64,000 nucleotides of DNA, from assembly GCA_037962975.1 (NCBI GenBank), contig CM075675.1:48220501-48284500 (forward strand), written 5' to 3'. The notes beneath the pieces were generated by a model that saw only the letters and a list, made by a program, of their open reading frames with translations, had not been told where the DNA came from and searched no databases. The stretch is from Clitoria ternatea (Eukaryota; Streptophyta; Magnoliopsida; Fabales; Fabaceae). The position numbers were made by a program, and so were the translations under genes. This document shows positions 33,467 to 44,635 of the stretch, in pieces (positions within the stretch are counted from its first letter, which is position 1; the number at the start of each line of letters is the position of its first letter).

Positions 33467-34075
33467 TTGAAGAATTACTTTACGGCTGAGGAAGCTAGTT
33501 CTGGTGGAGGAGACAACTTCTTTTTGAAATTTTCTCAAATGATGAGTAGGACTGAATCTGGTCCCACTCTTGATAAGTTCCTGAAAAGGAATCCACCTGC
33601 TTATAAAGGAGGGCATGACTATGATGGAGCACATGTTTGGATACGGGAAATTAAACAAGCTTTTGAGTATTTTGAGTGTTCGGAGGAGCAGAAAGTGTAA
33701 TTTGTAACTTATCAGTTGAAAAATAAAGCTAGGGTATGGTGGTCTAGAACCAAGGTGCAAATGAATGCAGCAAGTGAACCGCTGGTGTGGGCAAACTTTC
33801 GTAGAAGGTTTCTCGTCAAATACTTTCCTAACAATTACAAAATCCGTAAAGAGATGGAGTTCCTAAGGCTAGAACAAGGTAGAATGTCAGTTGCTAAGTA
33901 TACCACCAAGTTTGATGAATTGTGTGACTTCTATAATCCCTTCTCTTTGGAAGGAACTGAAGGCAGTAAATGTGCTAAGTATGAAGCTGGATTATGAATT
34001 GAACTTCGTAGTGTGATTGTGCCTATAGAAATTCGAGATTATCCCACTTTGGTGAACAAAGCTAGGCTGACTAAG
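33467..34075 (+). pseudogene. Gag remnant of element A
   Basis: Translation gives a chromovirus Gag core: GPTLDKFLKRNPPAYKGG, then WIREIKQAFEYFECSEEQ, WANFRRRFLVKYFPNNYK and MSVAKYTTKFDELCDFYNP. An in-frame TAA lies near 33698 and a TGA near 33995. No good ATG is left at the start. The region resembles the Gag of B but is clearly a different family. Homology stops near 34075, where the last part of pol is joined directly. Zinc knuckle, protease, RT, RNase H and most of integrase are absent, so the element would depend on proteins from relatives. Confidence 0.85.
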
Positions 34076-34155
34076 GAAGTACCATTGGTAAAAGTGAAGT
34101 GGCAAAATCTAAATGGAATAGCCTATACATGGGAGTTGGAATCAGACATGAGGCG
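34076..34155 (+). pseudogene. C-terminal pol remnant of element A, first part
   Basis: VPLVKVKWQNLNGIAYTWEL parallels the end of pol in element B (VPLVKVAWKQGNDVTLTWER). The frame is cut at 34155 by solo LTR D and finishes at 36653-36677 with a TAA, so the two halves join exactly across the AGGCG duplication. It encodes only the chromodomain-like tail. Confidence 0.85.
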
Positions 34156-36647
34156 TGTAACATCCTAAAATTTAGAATTTTAGAAAATAATTTATTAAGG
34201 ATCAGTGGAGAAATTTCGAATGAATTATGTCTGAGACAAGACCTTCCGAGTGAAAAATAGATATGATTCCGAGTGAAGGAAGGTTAACATATTTCCGAGT
34301 GAAGGAAGGTTAACATATTTCCGAGTGAAGCATGATTGAGAGAATCATTTCTGAGTTAAGAAAAACTCTGTCCCCGAATGAGACACTTTTGAGTGAGGCA
34401 AATCCGAGTGAAACATCTCCGAGTGAAATGTTTTCGAATGGATCATTTTTGAGAGAAGTACTTCTGAGCAAAAAAGAGCTTTAATTACGAATGAGTACTT
34501 CTCGGGCTGAGATAATTCTGAGTTGTGAAATTTTGAGTGGGGAATTTCTGAGTTAAGTGCAACTTTCCGAGTAGGGTGTCTTCGAGTACGACACTTCCGA
34601 GTGGGATGTTACTGAGTGAGACATTTCTGATTTCTGAGTGGTATGGTACCGATTGAAAACATACCGATTGAGTCTTTTCCAGGAAAGGTACTTCTGGACA
34701 GAAAGACCAATTTCGAACGAGTACGTTCTGAGTGAATAGTTCTCGAGGAAAGTAAATATCCGAGTGATGAATCCCTTCATTCAATTCATGCTCGGGTGTC
34801 TTAAAGATTGCCTAGAGCCTGTGCTCGGGTCTATATTTAGAGTTTCTGAGAGCTTGTGCTTGGATTCGTCTTCAAGAATTGTCTTCGACCCTGAGTGATC
34901 CTTTCGAGTGGAAAGATTTCCGAGAGGACTGAACTTCGATTCCGAGTGATCTTTATGGATGTAAGACTTCCGAGTGACGCACGTGAAGGCTTTGACTCGG
35001 GTAGAGATATATCTGAGTGAGATATTTCTGAATGAGGAATCTCCGAGTGATACATTTCCGAGTGGATCACTTCCGAGGAAAGAAAAGCTGACTGAGTGTT
35101 TCATGAAAAAAACCTTTATGAGTGAATTTCCTTCGAGTGAAGTAATTCTGAACGGAAAGAGGCTCTGATGGATCTTTCTCGGAAAGAGGGATATGCCCAA
35201 AATACCGAAACCGAGTCGGAATTGATAATTACTCCATTTATTGAGGCTTTCCACGTCACTCTGTTCTAGCAGATTCTCTTTTCTGATTTTTCTAAGTGTA
35301 GGACCCTCTCTAATGTCCTATCCTCTTTCCTTTTATTACCTTGTTTTGTCCTTATATCTTAATATACGTGTATCAGTACTTATTCACTTTGTTCACGTCT
35401 TTTTCATGGACAATTTCTGTCAATCCTATCATTAGATTAGTTGGGAATTTTAAGAGTGTGTCAACATCACCTTTAATCCTTTTTCTTTTCCAATCTTTAC
35501 TGGAAATTATAAATAAAAGAGGAGACCAATCTTTACTTCTTCTCTTTCACGTGGAAGCTTGGCTTTAAAGAAGGAAGAGCTTTGAATTTCATAAGTGAAA
35601 TAGCTTTGGAAGAGTTCATAGTTAAAATTCCAGTCGGAATTTGTGAGCTGTGATTAGATATAGCTTGAAGAGCAGCTGGAATTCTTTATTTCCAGGTAGG
35701 AGGAGCGTTTACATTTTAAATGCATGGTTTATGAACGGATTCAGGATAATATTATTGTATTTAATATAAAATCCTGAATATATATATATATATGTTACAT
35801 GTAATATATTTGTGATGATTGTGATATTTCCGTTTATATGATATTGATATGTGATTGATGATGATAATGATATGAATATTATTCATGAAATATATCATGA
35901 TGTATGAATGCATGGGATGCATTTGATAAGCATGCTTGTGTATTGAACAAATATGAAATATTATTGTGGTTTTGAGGATTCCACAAAAGACCTTGGGTGG
36001 GACTCAAGGCAAACCTCTTGAGCGGGGCTCGGGGTTTAGCCCGTGACACTATCATTATCGCTGGGAGTGATTGTGTCATATGAGAGGGCAAATGGTTTGG
36101 TACCTGTAAAACAGCCGGATCAGCTGAGAGCTGAGTTATGGCTGGGAGCCAGTGTTGCAACACAAATTAAAAGACTTAATAATGAATCCATTTGATTGAG
36201 CATATGAATGCAATGATATATGTTATTGAGAATAACATGATGATATATGATGAGATTATGTGATATGAGTTTGATATATATGTGGTTATGAATTGGACAT
36301 TTAATTCGATTCAATAACTATCATTTGACATGTTTATGATCACCCCCTATTATTGTTATTTTTACAGTGGATGTAGGACGCAACGATGATGTATAAGGTC
36401 ACTTAGCCTGCTCGTAGCATTATGTATTTATATGTATAGTACATAATGCACATAGTTATTTTGTAGTAGCCTTGGCCGGCTCCTGTGTATACCGGATTTA
36501 TTATGTATATGTATAAATGAATGAGCCAGTTGATGTAATATTGACAATAATATTATATTAATCCAAATCCTGTTTCTAACGTTTAAATTATTTACGAAAA
36601 ATTTATTTGGATTATTGAAATTTAATTTTAAAAATAAGGACGTTATA
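34156..36647 (+). mobile_element. Solo LTR D (gypsy-type) inserted in element A
   Basis: Begins TGTAACATCC, ends GGACGTTATA and is flanked by AGGCG on both sides (34151-34155, 36648-36652). Removing it restores the end of the pol frame of A. The expected terminal CA reads TA, one transition. No internal domain is present, so it is a solo LTR left by recombination between two LTRs. It shares the start and the ATATGCCCAAAATACCGAAA phrase with the LTR of B, so it belongs to a related family. Small frames inside are not genes. Confidence 0.88.
34225..35175 (+). repeat. TTCCGAGTGA short-repeat field in solo LTR D
   Basis: About 40 degenerate copies of a 10-mer, TTCCGAGTGA with variants such as TTCTGAGTGA and TTTCGAGTGG, spaced by about 10-30 bp. 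Perfect local duplication is seen at 34255-34325, where CGAGTGAAGGAAGGTTAACA repeats. Confidence 0.85.
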
Positions 36648-36652
36648 AGGCG

Positions 36653-36677
36653 GTTGTACCCCGATCTTTTCCAATAA
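36653..36677 (+). pseudogene. C-terminal pol remnant of element A, last codons
   Basis: Continues the frame ending at 34155: LYPDLFQ then TAA at 36675-36677, similar to the YPELFH end in element B. Confidence 0.8.
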
Positions 36678-36708
36678 GCTACATTGATTTTGGGGATGAA
36701 ATCCTTTT

Positions 36709-36722
36709 TTAGGAGAGGTGGG
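36709..36722 (+). other. Polypurine tract of element A
   Basis: AGGAGAGGTGGG adjoins the TGTAACATCC start of the 3' LTR and follows a GGGGATGAAATCC stretch like that before the 3' LTR of B. Confidence 0.85.
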
Positions 36723-39568
36723 TGTAACATCCTGAATAATTAAGTTAAAATTTTGATTGGTGAAAAATATTAATAATTGTTTTAGAGATTTATTTGATAT
36801 TTTTAGGGATTATTATTAATATAAATGCAATTATAAATAATTAAATATTATGAAAATAAATAAATTTATTTGATTGACTAATTACAAAAGGTTAAATGAG
36901 GTGTAATTAGAAGGAGGTAAATTAGAAGTTACCAATGGAGGTAAAAGTTTAATTAAAATTTTCAAAGAAATTATAAAAGAAATGGGGAAATAACCATTTT
37001 ACCCCTGAGTCTTAAATAATAAAAATTCATTTTCTTCTCCCTCATTTCACGCGAGTCTACTTCTTCTTCTTCTCCTCACCATTGCCGTGAGTTGCACGCC
37101 TCAAGGGGAGGCCCGTTTCGCGTCAAAACTTCAAAATAACTACGTTTCTGAGATCGTGGCTTCGAGGTGAGTTCAATGGACCCTTTAAATTGAGTTATCT
37201 CTCTCTCTCCCTTCACTTTCTCTCTCTAACCGATGGCTATGCATGGTGGAAGAAGGTCTTGTTTTCTACTCCTTTAGTGCATGTGAGCTTAAAAATGATA
37301 ATTAGAACAATGAGGATAATATAACGTTAATGGGTTTTGTATTTCGACCTCCGTAAGTAGCGAAACGAACGTCGGAGGATTGAGTGACGAAGCGGGTATT
37401 GGATTTGGAGGTAGAACCTTGAACCCAACACTTAGAGGACGCAACCGGTATCAAGAACAAATTGTCGAAGCTTAGAATCGAGGTAAGGGGGTGTTCGGGT
37501 TGTAATTAATTAGAATGGGTGTGTATTTTGGGTTCGGGTCGCCGAGCTAAGTATTAAAATGGTAAGAAAGATTATTGGATGATAATTGCATGTGTATGTG
37601 TGTATGAATATGAATTGTGTATGGTTTATGATGAGTATGAGATTAAAGTGTTTTGCATTGTGATGATTCGATGTGTATAGTGGCGTTGTGATGACGGGCT
37701 TGACAAGTAGGTCGCCCATTTGATGAGTATGACTTGTTATTGAAGGCCACTTGATATGTGATATGAGAAGTGTGATATATACATGTATGATTATGTGGTG
37801 TGGGACGGCCGACGGTATGTATAGCCCCTCGTTTCTGGCTCCCGTGGTTTTTGTGCCCAGTTGAGCTACATAGTGGTCAAGTAGGACCCAGTGGTTGAGG
37901 TGGAGAGTCAAGTAGGAGTCGGTGGACCAAGCAGGGTTCACGGGGTGTCAAGTAGGACACTCAGCTGAAGGCCGATCCTTTAGTATCCGGATACTAGGTG
38001 TCGAATTGATGTGAGAGTCAGTTGCGCTATTTGATGAGATTGTTGGCATTATGTGATGATGTGGATATGTTTGATTGCATTTGTTGGTTGTGAATTGTAC
38101 TTTGATGGTGTTGAAACTTGAATGAGGTTAGGAATTTGTAAGTATAAATGGTGGATAAAGAAAAAAGGGAAGTTAATTGCATAATGTTGTAATTATGTAT
38201 TTTGTTCTTAAGTTACCATTCTAGATTAATTATGATACCAAACACTCACCATTGCTGTGGTTTTCTTTTACTTTAGTAACCAGTGACAGGGAAGAGGTTG
38301 AAGCCCCGGAGGTGCGCCAAGCGGAGGATTGATGCCAAGGAGTAGAGGAAATTATAAATGAAATGATGTGTACAATGTGTATTGTGTTTTACGTATGTTA
38401 TGCTTGCATGTTCTTGAGTGTGTTGGATTAACTTTATAATATGAATGACTGTAGTAGATAATAAGTTAGGATTGGTGTGTTGAATGATGCGGATATGGAT
38501 TCATGTTGATGAAGTGGTATGGTGGTGATATTAATATGAGCAACGTTGAATTCCATGAATCTGATGCATATTGGCATGGAGCCAATAGTAGGTATGAATG
38601 ATGAAATGATATAGACAGGTTTTGTAAATAATTGTGAGACATGAATGATGTAGATAGTGTATGAATTGTTTAGTGTATTGATGGTTGGTATGCATTTAGT
38701 GGATTTGGGGACTAGAAGTGAAGTGCATATTTAATTAGAACCAATCCTATTTGCATGTTTGAGTGTGTGTAAATGGCCAAATTCAGCTAAATAGTACATA
38801 TGAAAGTTTAGGCATACTGATTGTGTAAAAATTTTAAGTTTTCCACGCATGTACTGCATAACTCGGTCAAGCGAGATGAATTCTCGCTCAAGCGAGAGTG
38901 CCCTGTGTCCGTGAGATGGCCTCTGGCCAAATCTCGCTCAAGCGGGTATGACTCTCGCTCAAGCGAGATGTGTATGTATTAGGAGAATGTGGTTACTGGA
39001 GGATTTTCACTCAAGCGGGTAAAGTCTCGCTCGAGCAAAGGGCAGAGGAATTGGTTCTGTGTCTTTCTTGCTTGGGTGAATGTGGCTCACCTAAGCGAAG
39101 GAGGGATGTTTAGATACTGGAATAATCTCGCCTGAGCGGGAATGAGGCCGCTTAAGCGTAAGGTAATACCAGAGCTACTGGACTAATTTCGCTTAAGCGA
39201 GAAAATCTCGCTCAAGTGAAATAAGGACCTGATACAAAGGAACCCTCTCGCTCAAGCGCAGTCATGGTTGGGATGAAACATGAGACTCGCCCAAGCGTGT
39301 AGGGGCTCGTTCAAGCGACGGCTCCTAATCTCGCTTAAGCGAATCCGGGCCTCGCTCAAGCGTGTGGTCCCTGATTCCATTTTCTCGTTTTGCTTCATTT
39401 AACAAATTTCTTTTTATTATTTGATTTATTTATTACTGTTTATTATGTTTAGTGAAATAGCCGTTATTTTGAATTAAGACTTAATTAATTATTATTAAAC
39501 GTGGAAAATTTATTGTGAAAATCAATTAAACGGATATAAGAAAATGTAATTTGACGAAGGACGTCACA
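36723..39568 (+). repeat. 3' LTR of element A
   Basis: An uninterrupted LTR of 2846 bp. It preserves the empty target site of element B near 37043. It ends GTCACA and is followed by the TSD CATGT at 39569-39573. Confidence 0.95.
38858..39365 (+). repeat. Palindrome array (CTCGCTCAAGCGAG) in the 3' LTR of A
   Basis: Second copy of the array at 32516-33030. Several repeats have drifted (for example TTTCACTCAAGCGGG and TTCTTGCTTGGGTGAA), while others stay perfect palindromes. Confidence 0.92.
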
Positions 39569-39573
39569 CATGT

Positions 39574-40221
39574 TCCTCTTCCCGGTATCCATGCATCCTT
39601 TGTTCATGTATAAGTAGACTCCTATGCAACTCATCAATTTGGACCATTGGATTCCTCTATTGCACAAACAACATAATTGAACTTGGCCGTCAATGACTAT
39701 AGTATCTTACTAACCACTGTACTCTACTTCATCGTCTCACCATTGGACTTCTTCTTATTCTCCATCGTCAAGGTTTACCCTAAGAAACTGTCTATTTTTT
39801 CACCTTCTTTCATAGTAAGCAACTCGAACTCCCTTCGCAATGCTTAAAGTTATGCCATTTTTACTTTCATGGATCGTTGATACTTTTGTTTCATTGAATT
39901 CCAAATTGCTTTCGACGTCCCCTTATTAAAAATTGTCTCCAAAATTTCTCCATCAATCGCCTGAAATAAGAAGTTCTTGACCCTCAAATCTTTAAGTTTG
40001 GCCTCCTGCATGACTTTTTTCTGTACCTCGCTCGCTAGTCCTGACCCAAGGGTTGGGGTAGGAATGCCTTCGTCTACCAAGCTCCCTAGCTTCTTGCTCC
40101 TGAGAAAGTTTTCCATCATCATTGACCAAAAATCATAATGGCCATCAATCTTGGGAATGGCTGGTTGCATAAATTTCTCAAAGGTTAACATTTCCCTTTT
40201 TTTTGTTGAAGAGTCACTCAC
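39574..40221 (-). pseudogene. Gag of copia element E
   Basis: The minus-strand ATG at 40219-40221 opens a copia Gag: KFMQPAIPKIDGHYDFWSMM, then FLFQAIDGEILETIF and AIWNSMKQKYQ. This is the UBN2-type Gag of plant copia elements. TAA stops near 39850 and just beyond end the open part, but homology continues to the insertion point of A at 39573 and on into the zinc knuckle at 2702-2510. The stops are at codons where Gln is usual, as expected from C-to-T change at methylated sites. Non-functional. Confidence 0.88.
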
Positions 40222-40314
40222 TAAATGTGTTTAACTCACGTCTCTCTCACTAGATTCACACACTGTGTTTAACTCATGCTCTCTCTCTTACTGGAATATA
40301 AGGCCCCTTTTGGA

Positions 40315-40326
40315 GCTCTAATACCA
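40315..40326 (-). other. Primer-binding site of element E
   Basis: Minus strand reads TGGTATTAGAGC two bases from the 5' LTR; one mismatch from the usual initiator-Met tRNA site TGGTATCAGAGC. Confidence 0.8.
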
Positions 40327-40328
40327 AT

Positions 40329-40570
40329 TGTTATAAACTCTAACTGATAGATAGAAGAGGAAAAATGTTCTCTTATTTTGTTATTGATTTATGAAAGCAA
40401 AGATATTTATAGCCTTTTTACAAAATAGAAAATAAAACAGATCACATTTACATCCCTACAATGTGATCCCTAAAATATTGGAACTGAATATTTATTCTCC
40501 TAGAAATTAGGACTAAACAACAACAACAAAACAAATTCTAAAATAGAAAGATAAAAAAATATCTCTAACA
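40329..40570 (-). repeat. 5' LTR of copia element E
   Basis: A 242-bp LTR. On the minus strand it starts TGTTAGAGATAT and ends TTTATAACA, typical short copia termini, and is placed correctly beside the primer site and gag. The partner LTR is lost at the 605 junction, so boundaries rest on terminal motifs and the primer site alone. Confidence 0.78.
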
Positions 40571-41260
40571 TAGCTTAATGTTTATTTTGTGGAGCAAGTA
40601 AACCTCGTAGCCTATTGTTATGTGATTAACTAGCTAATAACTAATAAGAGATTCTTATTTAAGTAATCATGTAAACATTACTAGTGTGCTGTATCAATTT
40701 TGGGTCTACTTATTTGGGATGGGAGGTTTGTGTCAAATGAAGCATCCATGCTAAGGTAACTTTGTTGTCTTAAATTAATTGGTTGTGACTCTGTTGACAA
40801 TGTAAACTGAAATTATGAGAAGAATTTCAAGTTTGATTTTCACTAAATACACTTATTGGGAGAGGTAAAGAGTTTAACTATGACTAAGCCTTTAAGAAAA
40901 TTGCGTCCGAAGAAGGATACCTGTAGTTAACACAAAAAATTAGTTATATGTGAATGTTCTTGGATACCTATGGATAATGACTACCCGTAAATATTTATAT
41001 GGATATTTTTTTTGTTTGTATTCTTCATCTCTTATTAATATAAAATATTTAAATTTTTTATATTAGTTTAATTATTTTATTTTGATCCTTATTTTTCTTG
41101 CTAATATTTATATGATATATTATTTAACTATTCTATGTATTACTTAATTTAGAAGTTATTACTTATTGATAAAATATAAAAAAGTAATAATGTGTAATTT
41201 AAACATATTAATTAGCTTAATAAAAAAATCTTAAGAAATTGAATACTTTCATTTTAAAAG

Positions 41261-41303
<43 letters not shown>

Positions 41304-41313
41304 CATACACACG
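40571..41313. other. AT-rich spacer with (TA)n microsatellite
   Basis: No coding potential seen. A (TA)n run of about 35 bp at 41265-41299 is followed by short (CATA) and (CA) runs, directly beside the 3' end of the Helitron. Confidence 0.8.
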
Positions 41314-41327
41314 CTAGTAATGATACT

Positions 41328-41340
41328 CGTGTCTTACACG
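41328..41340 (-). terminator. 3' terminal hairpin of the Helitron
   Basis: CGTGTCTTACACG forms a 5-bp stem with a 3-nt loop, 10 bp from the terminal CTAG. In Helitrons this hairpin ends rolling-circle transfer. Confidence 0.85.
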
Positions 41341-41545
41341 GGTTTAATTATTGTATTTTTTGTATAATTCATATTAATTTAATTTTATAAATCATAAAAA
41401 AAGTAAAAATAATTTGAATCAAAAGTGTAATTTGAAATATAGCATTAACTAATAGATCAACAAACAAATTAGGAACTATAATTCAGTAAATAAAAGAAGA
41501 TCAAGATATATGTATATATTATCCAACTAATTAAAATGTTAAAAT

Positions 41546-42700
41546 TAAACATTCTCAAATACTTCGTTCAAGACTACATTTGTTGTTGTGTTGCTACAAT
41601 TTTCTTCATTGTTTAAAAGCAAAAACTTCAATCCTTTTTTTGATCTCATCCTTGAAATAGCAACATACAATTGTCTATAGTTTATGGGTGAATACGGGTC
41701 TCGGAAGATACAAGCCAACATGGGATAAAGATTGGCCTTGACTCTTGTTTATTGTCATAGCAAAACATAAACAAATAGGAAATTGACGTTGTTCAAATTT
41801 GAACGGTAATCTTGAATCAGATAAAATCATAGACATTCTTGAAATATAGATTTTATCTCCAATGCGTGACTCTGTAATCATAATAGCACCAATAACATTG
41901 TTTCCTAAATGAGTAAATTTCAACCTAGTGTCATTGCATAAACCATTAGACTGGTCAATGTTCCTCAAAATCATGATTGTAACCTCAACTTTCAATGTTA
42001 GTCTATGGTTAGGGATACTGGAACACTTGATATCATTTAGGAATTCAATTGTAAACCACTCTCCCCTGATTTTTGAATCTCCATTTGATAAACATGTTAC
42101 ATCAGAACTTAAATATTCTTTTTCACTTCTTAGAACTAAAGAAAGTATAAAGTTATTTACTAATTCAATGGATTCCAATGTAGGAGTCAAAATAGCCCTC
42201 AACTTAAAATATTTAGGTTCATTAAAACTCTCTAGCATGTTAGGATATGCAAAGTTGACCAACTTCATTAAGGAATTATCAAAGTTACCTGTCAATAGAT
42301 TTGGAGGAATCTCTATAGAAGATTCACCAAATTCATTGTGTTCATGGTCTCCATTTCCAATACTAAGAATCCAATCTACACATTCTTTGATTTCATTAGC
42401 CTCTTCAACATTATTTGCTGTAAATAATATCATATTTTTTCTAAGTCTAAGAACCTTACAATTTTCCATAGATAGTTAGCATTTATTGTTGCATCTATAA
42501 TGTCTTATTTATTACCTCCACAAATAATAGGTAGGATTTGTCTAAAATCTCCTCCCAAGACAACTTTTCCACCAAATGGCTTCTCGGCATTTTCCACACT
42601 CTTAATTTTCATTAAATCTCTAAGAGTATGACCCAAAGCTTCAAAATAAAATTGGTTCATTATTATTGCTTCATCCCATATAATCAAACTAGTTTCAATT
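41546..42700 (-). pseudogene. Helitron helicase domain remnant (Pif1-like)
   Basis: Read from 42700 downwards: a Walker B segment (IIWDEAIIMNQFYFEALGHT) and a GGDFRQILP motif, then the C-terminal helicase part (LTLKVEVTIMILRNIDQSNG, CFAMTINKSQGQSLSHVG, VAIS). Near 41675 a frame change follows FTHKL, and the true end is near 41546. Upstream, homology jumps from the end of the Rep/linker region straight to the Walker B segment, so the ATP-binding Walker A region is missing. ATPase function is therefore lost. In Helitrons the helicase is fused to Rep and unwinds donor DNA. Confidence 0.85.
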
Positions 42701-43293
42701 TAAAAGATTTACTCTTAAACTACCTTGTTTATTAACTATTTTTATTTCATCATAACTTATACAACCTTTTTGAACCGTCAACAAAATCCTCAAGTAGAAA
42801 AGTTCACTGGTACCTGGAGGAACATAACTTAACCTACCTATGACATAACCTCGCTTCCTAAATTATCATATTTTAAGTTTTCTATTCCAGTTGGAAGGAA
42901 ATTATGAATATATGAGATATCTTGCCTCTTGAAATTTTTTATTCGTCTCAAACCATGATGTAAACATTGTGTCAACATTTTTAGTCATTTCAAGAACATC
43001 ATCAATTCTCGGATGATCATGAAAACACACAGTTTGATTATTAGGAAGATGGATATTTAACATAAGCATAGGAGTCCATCTTTCATGTATGTCAAATACA
43101 AAAGTTCTTCAAATTTATTTACATGGAGACAAATAACGACAATCATAATACTGCTTTATTTCATCAATTAGAGATCTTTTATCCTCTGCATTTGAAATCT
43201 CTACCATCACTCTGTCAGGTCCTTTATTCACATACTTGAATAAGTATTTGATAGCATTTGACTTGTTACAATATTCAACATTGATATATGAAT
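42701..43293 (-). pseudogene. Helitron Rep C-terminal region and linker (decayed)
   Basis: Minus-strand fragments include INVEYCNKSNAIKYLFKYVN near 43230-43290, with both tyrosines of the Rep Y-x3-Y motif, then KGPDRVMVEI and YYDCRYLSP. Stops and frameshifts accumulate towards 42700. This segment was separated from the upstream Rep half by the solo LTR at 43299-44630. Confidence 0.75.
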
Positions 43294-43298
43294 CATAC

Positions 43299-44630
43299 TG
43301 TTAAGAAAAAGTTTGGACAAAAAATATAAGTTTTAAGAATTGTTGGACCAGACCCTAGACTTTATGATTTGTTTATATCGATCATCAAGTATTTTCGCTA
43401 AAAGAATAAAGTCTGAACTGCTTATAACATTTTCTTTTAAGTGCAAAAGCAATTTCAAAATACGGAGATCAAGTTGTAAAAACTAAGGGGGAGCAGACGC
43501 ATTCTTTAAAAAGTCTGGTAGAACAACAACAATTTGATGGAAGCATCTTGCATAAAGAACTCTTCGTCAATGTTCGAAAATCTATTTTGGTGATGCTTCA
43601 AAAGAAATGATCATACCATATTTGCATGCTTATCATCAAAGAACAAAAAGAACAAAATCAACATAAGCAGCAAATGTCAGCGTACCTACTTCTACAAACT
43701 CTGATTGCAAGTCAGAAACCTCACCAGGACATCTCTGAAAGCAACCCCTCGCTCAATCTAGAATACACCCACGAAAAGTTTTGTTCATGGAAACACATAA
43801 GAAACTATTTTTGTGAAAATATCGAAATATGATTCGGACCTCTCTCAAGCTTAGATTCAACTTCGAGGTATAATCTCTAGAAGCCTATGGCAAAATACCT
43901 TCAAAGGATTTCCAACGTATATATCCCATCTCAAGAAGCGTCAATGACTATTACCTTCAAGCCTCTATAAATATCAATGAAGTTTGAACATTCAAGTAGA
44001 AAGAAAAATATCCAAGAAGAAAGATCCTCAATTTTATCATTCAATCTTAGTTTACTTTCTTGTAAAAAGACAAAGACCCTTATTATTCTCTAGTTCTGCT
44101 TCCAGCAAACTCTGATCTTGTGTTAAAAATACTTAGTGTTTGATCTCAAAAAATTTTGTCTATCATTTTTTGTACACTAAGTTCTTAGAACATTTCTCTT
44201 ATTATTGATTGTATAAGTCTGGTAAGATACCAGGACTAGTTTGAGTATTGGGAAATACCTTGGCCTAAAGAGGCTTTCAAAAGAATATTTGGGTTAAGTC
44301 AGGAGTGGCTTGTTGAAAAGAATACTTAGGTTAAGCTAGGAGGGGTTTGTTGAAAAGAATACTTGGGTTGAGCTAGAAGTGGCTTATTGAAAAGAATACT
44401 TGGTGCATGAGTCTGGTGCAGTTATTGTAAATAAGATTTTACAATAGTGGAAATCCTTCAAGTTGGAAGGGACTGTATGTAGCTTGAGTCGGAAGTGAAC
44501 CAGTATAAATTCTGTGTGTTGATTCTCTTTTTCGTTTTATTATGTGATTAATTTTATTTTGTTCGAAATTTATTTGAAAAGAGTTTAAGACTTATTCAAT
44601 CCCCTTTCTAAGTCTGATTCTGAACTATCA
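43299..44630 (+). mobile_element. Solo LTR inserted in the Helitron Rep gene
   Basis: A 1332-bp insert starting TGTTAAG and ending ACTATCA, with flanks CATAC (43294-43298) and CACAC (44631-44635), a 5-bp duplication with one transition. Removing it rejoins the Rep frame on the minus strand. It holds degenerate internal repeats (GAATACTTGGGTTAAGC, about 44285-44405) and no coding domain. The TTCAATCCCCTTTCTAAG stretch near its end resembles SIRE/Maximus-type copia LTRs (from memory; weak). Confidence 0.75.
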
Positions 44631-44635
44631 CACAC

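Larger units (their letters stand above)
2703..39568 (+). mobile_element. Ty3/gypsy chromovirus-like element A (non-autonomous, host of B and D)
   Basis: An LTR retrotransposon bounded by long LTRs of about 2.85 kb starting TGTAACATC and ending GTCACA, with a 5-bp TSD (CATGT). Its 5' LTR is split by element B: 2703-3027 plus 30702-33225. The primer-binding site follows at 33226, the internal region spans 33226-36722, and the intact 3' LTR is 36723-39568. The internal region keeps only a gag remnant joined directly to the last codons of pol, so protease, RT, RNase H and integrase are gone. It also carries solo LTR D. The two LTRs differ by several percent in the stretches compared by eye, so A is older than B and C. 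Long LTRs and a Met-type primer site suggest a Tekay/Del-like chromovirus (inference). Confidence 0.92.

Noticed and set aside
41265..41299. (TA)n run as a Helitron end or origin
   Set aside because: It lies outside the CTAG end and is an ordinary microsatellite.
41928..42479. 183-residue plus-strand frame
   Set aside because: Shadow of the Helitron helicase remnant on the minus strand.
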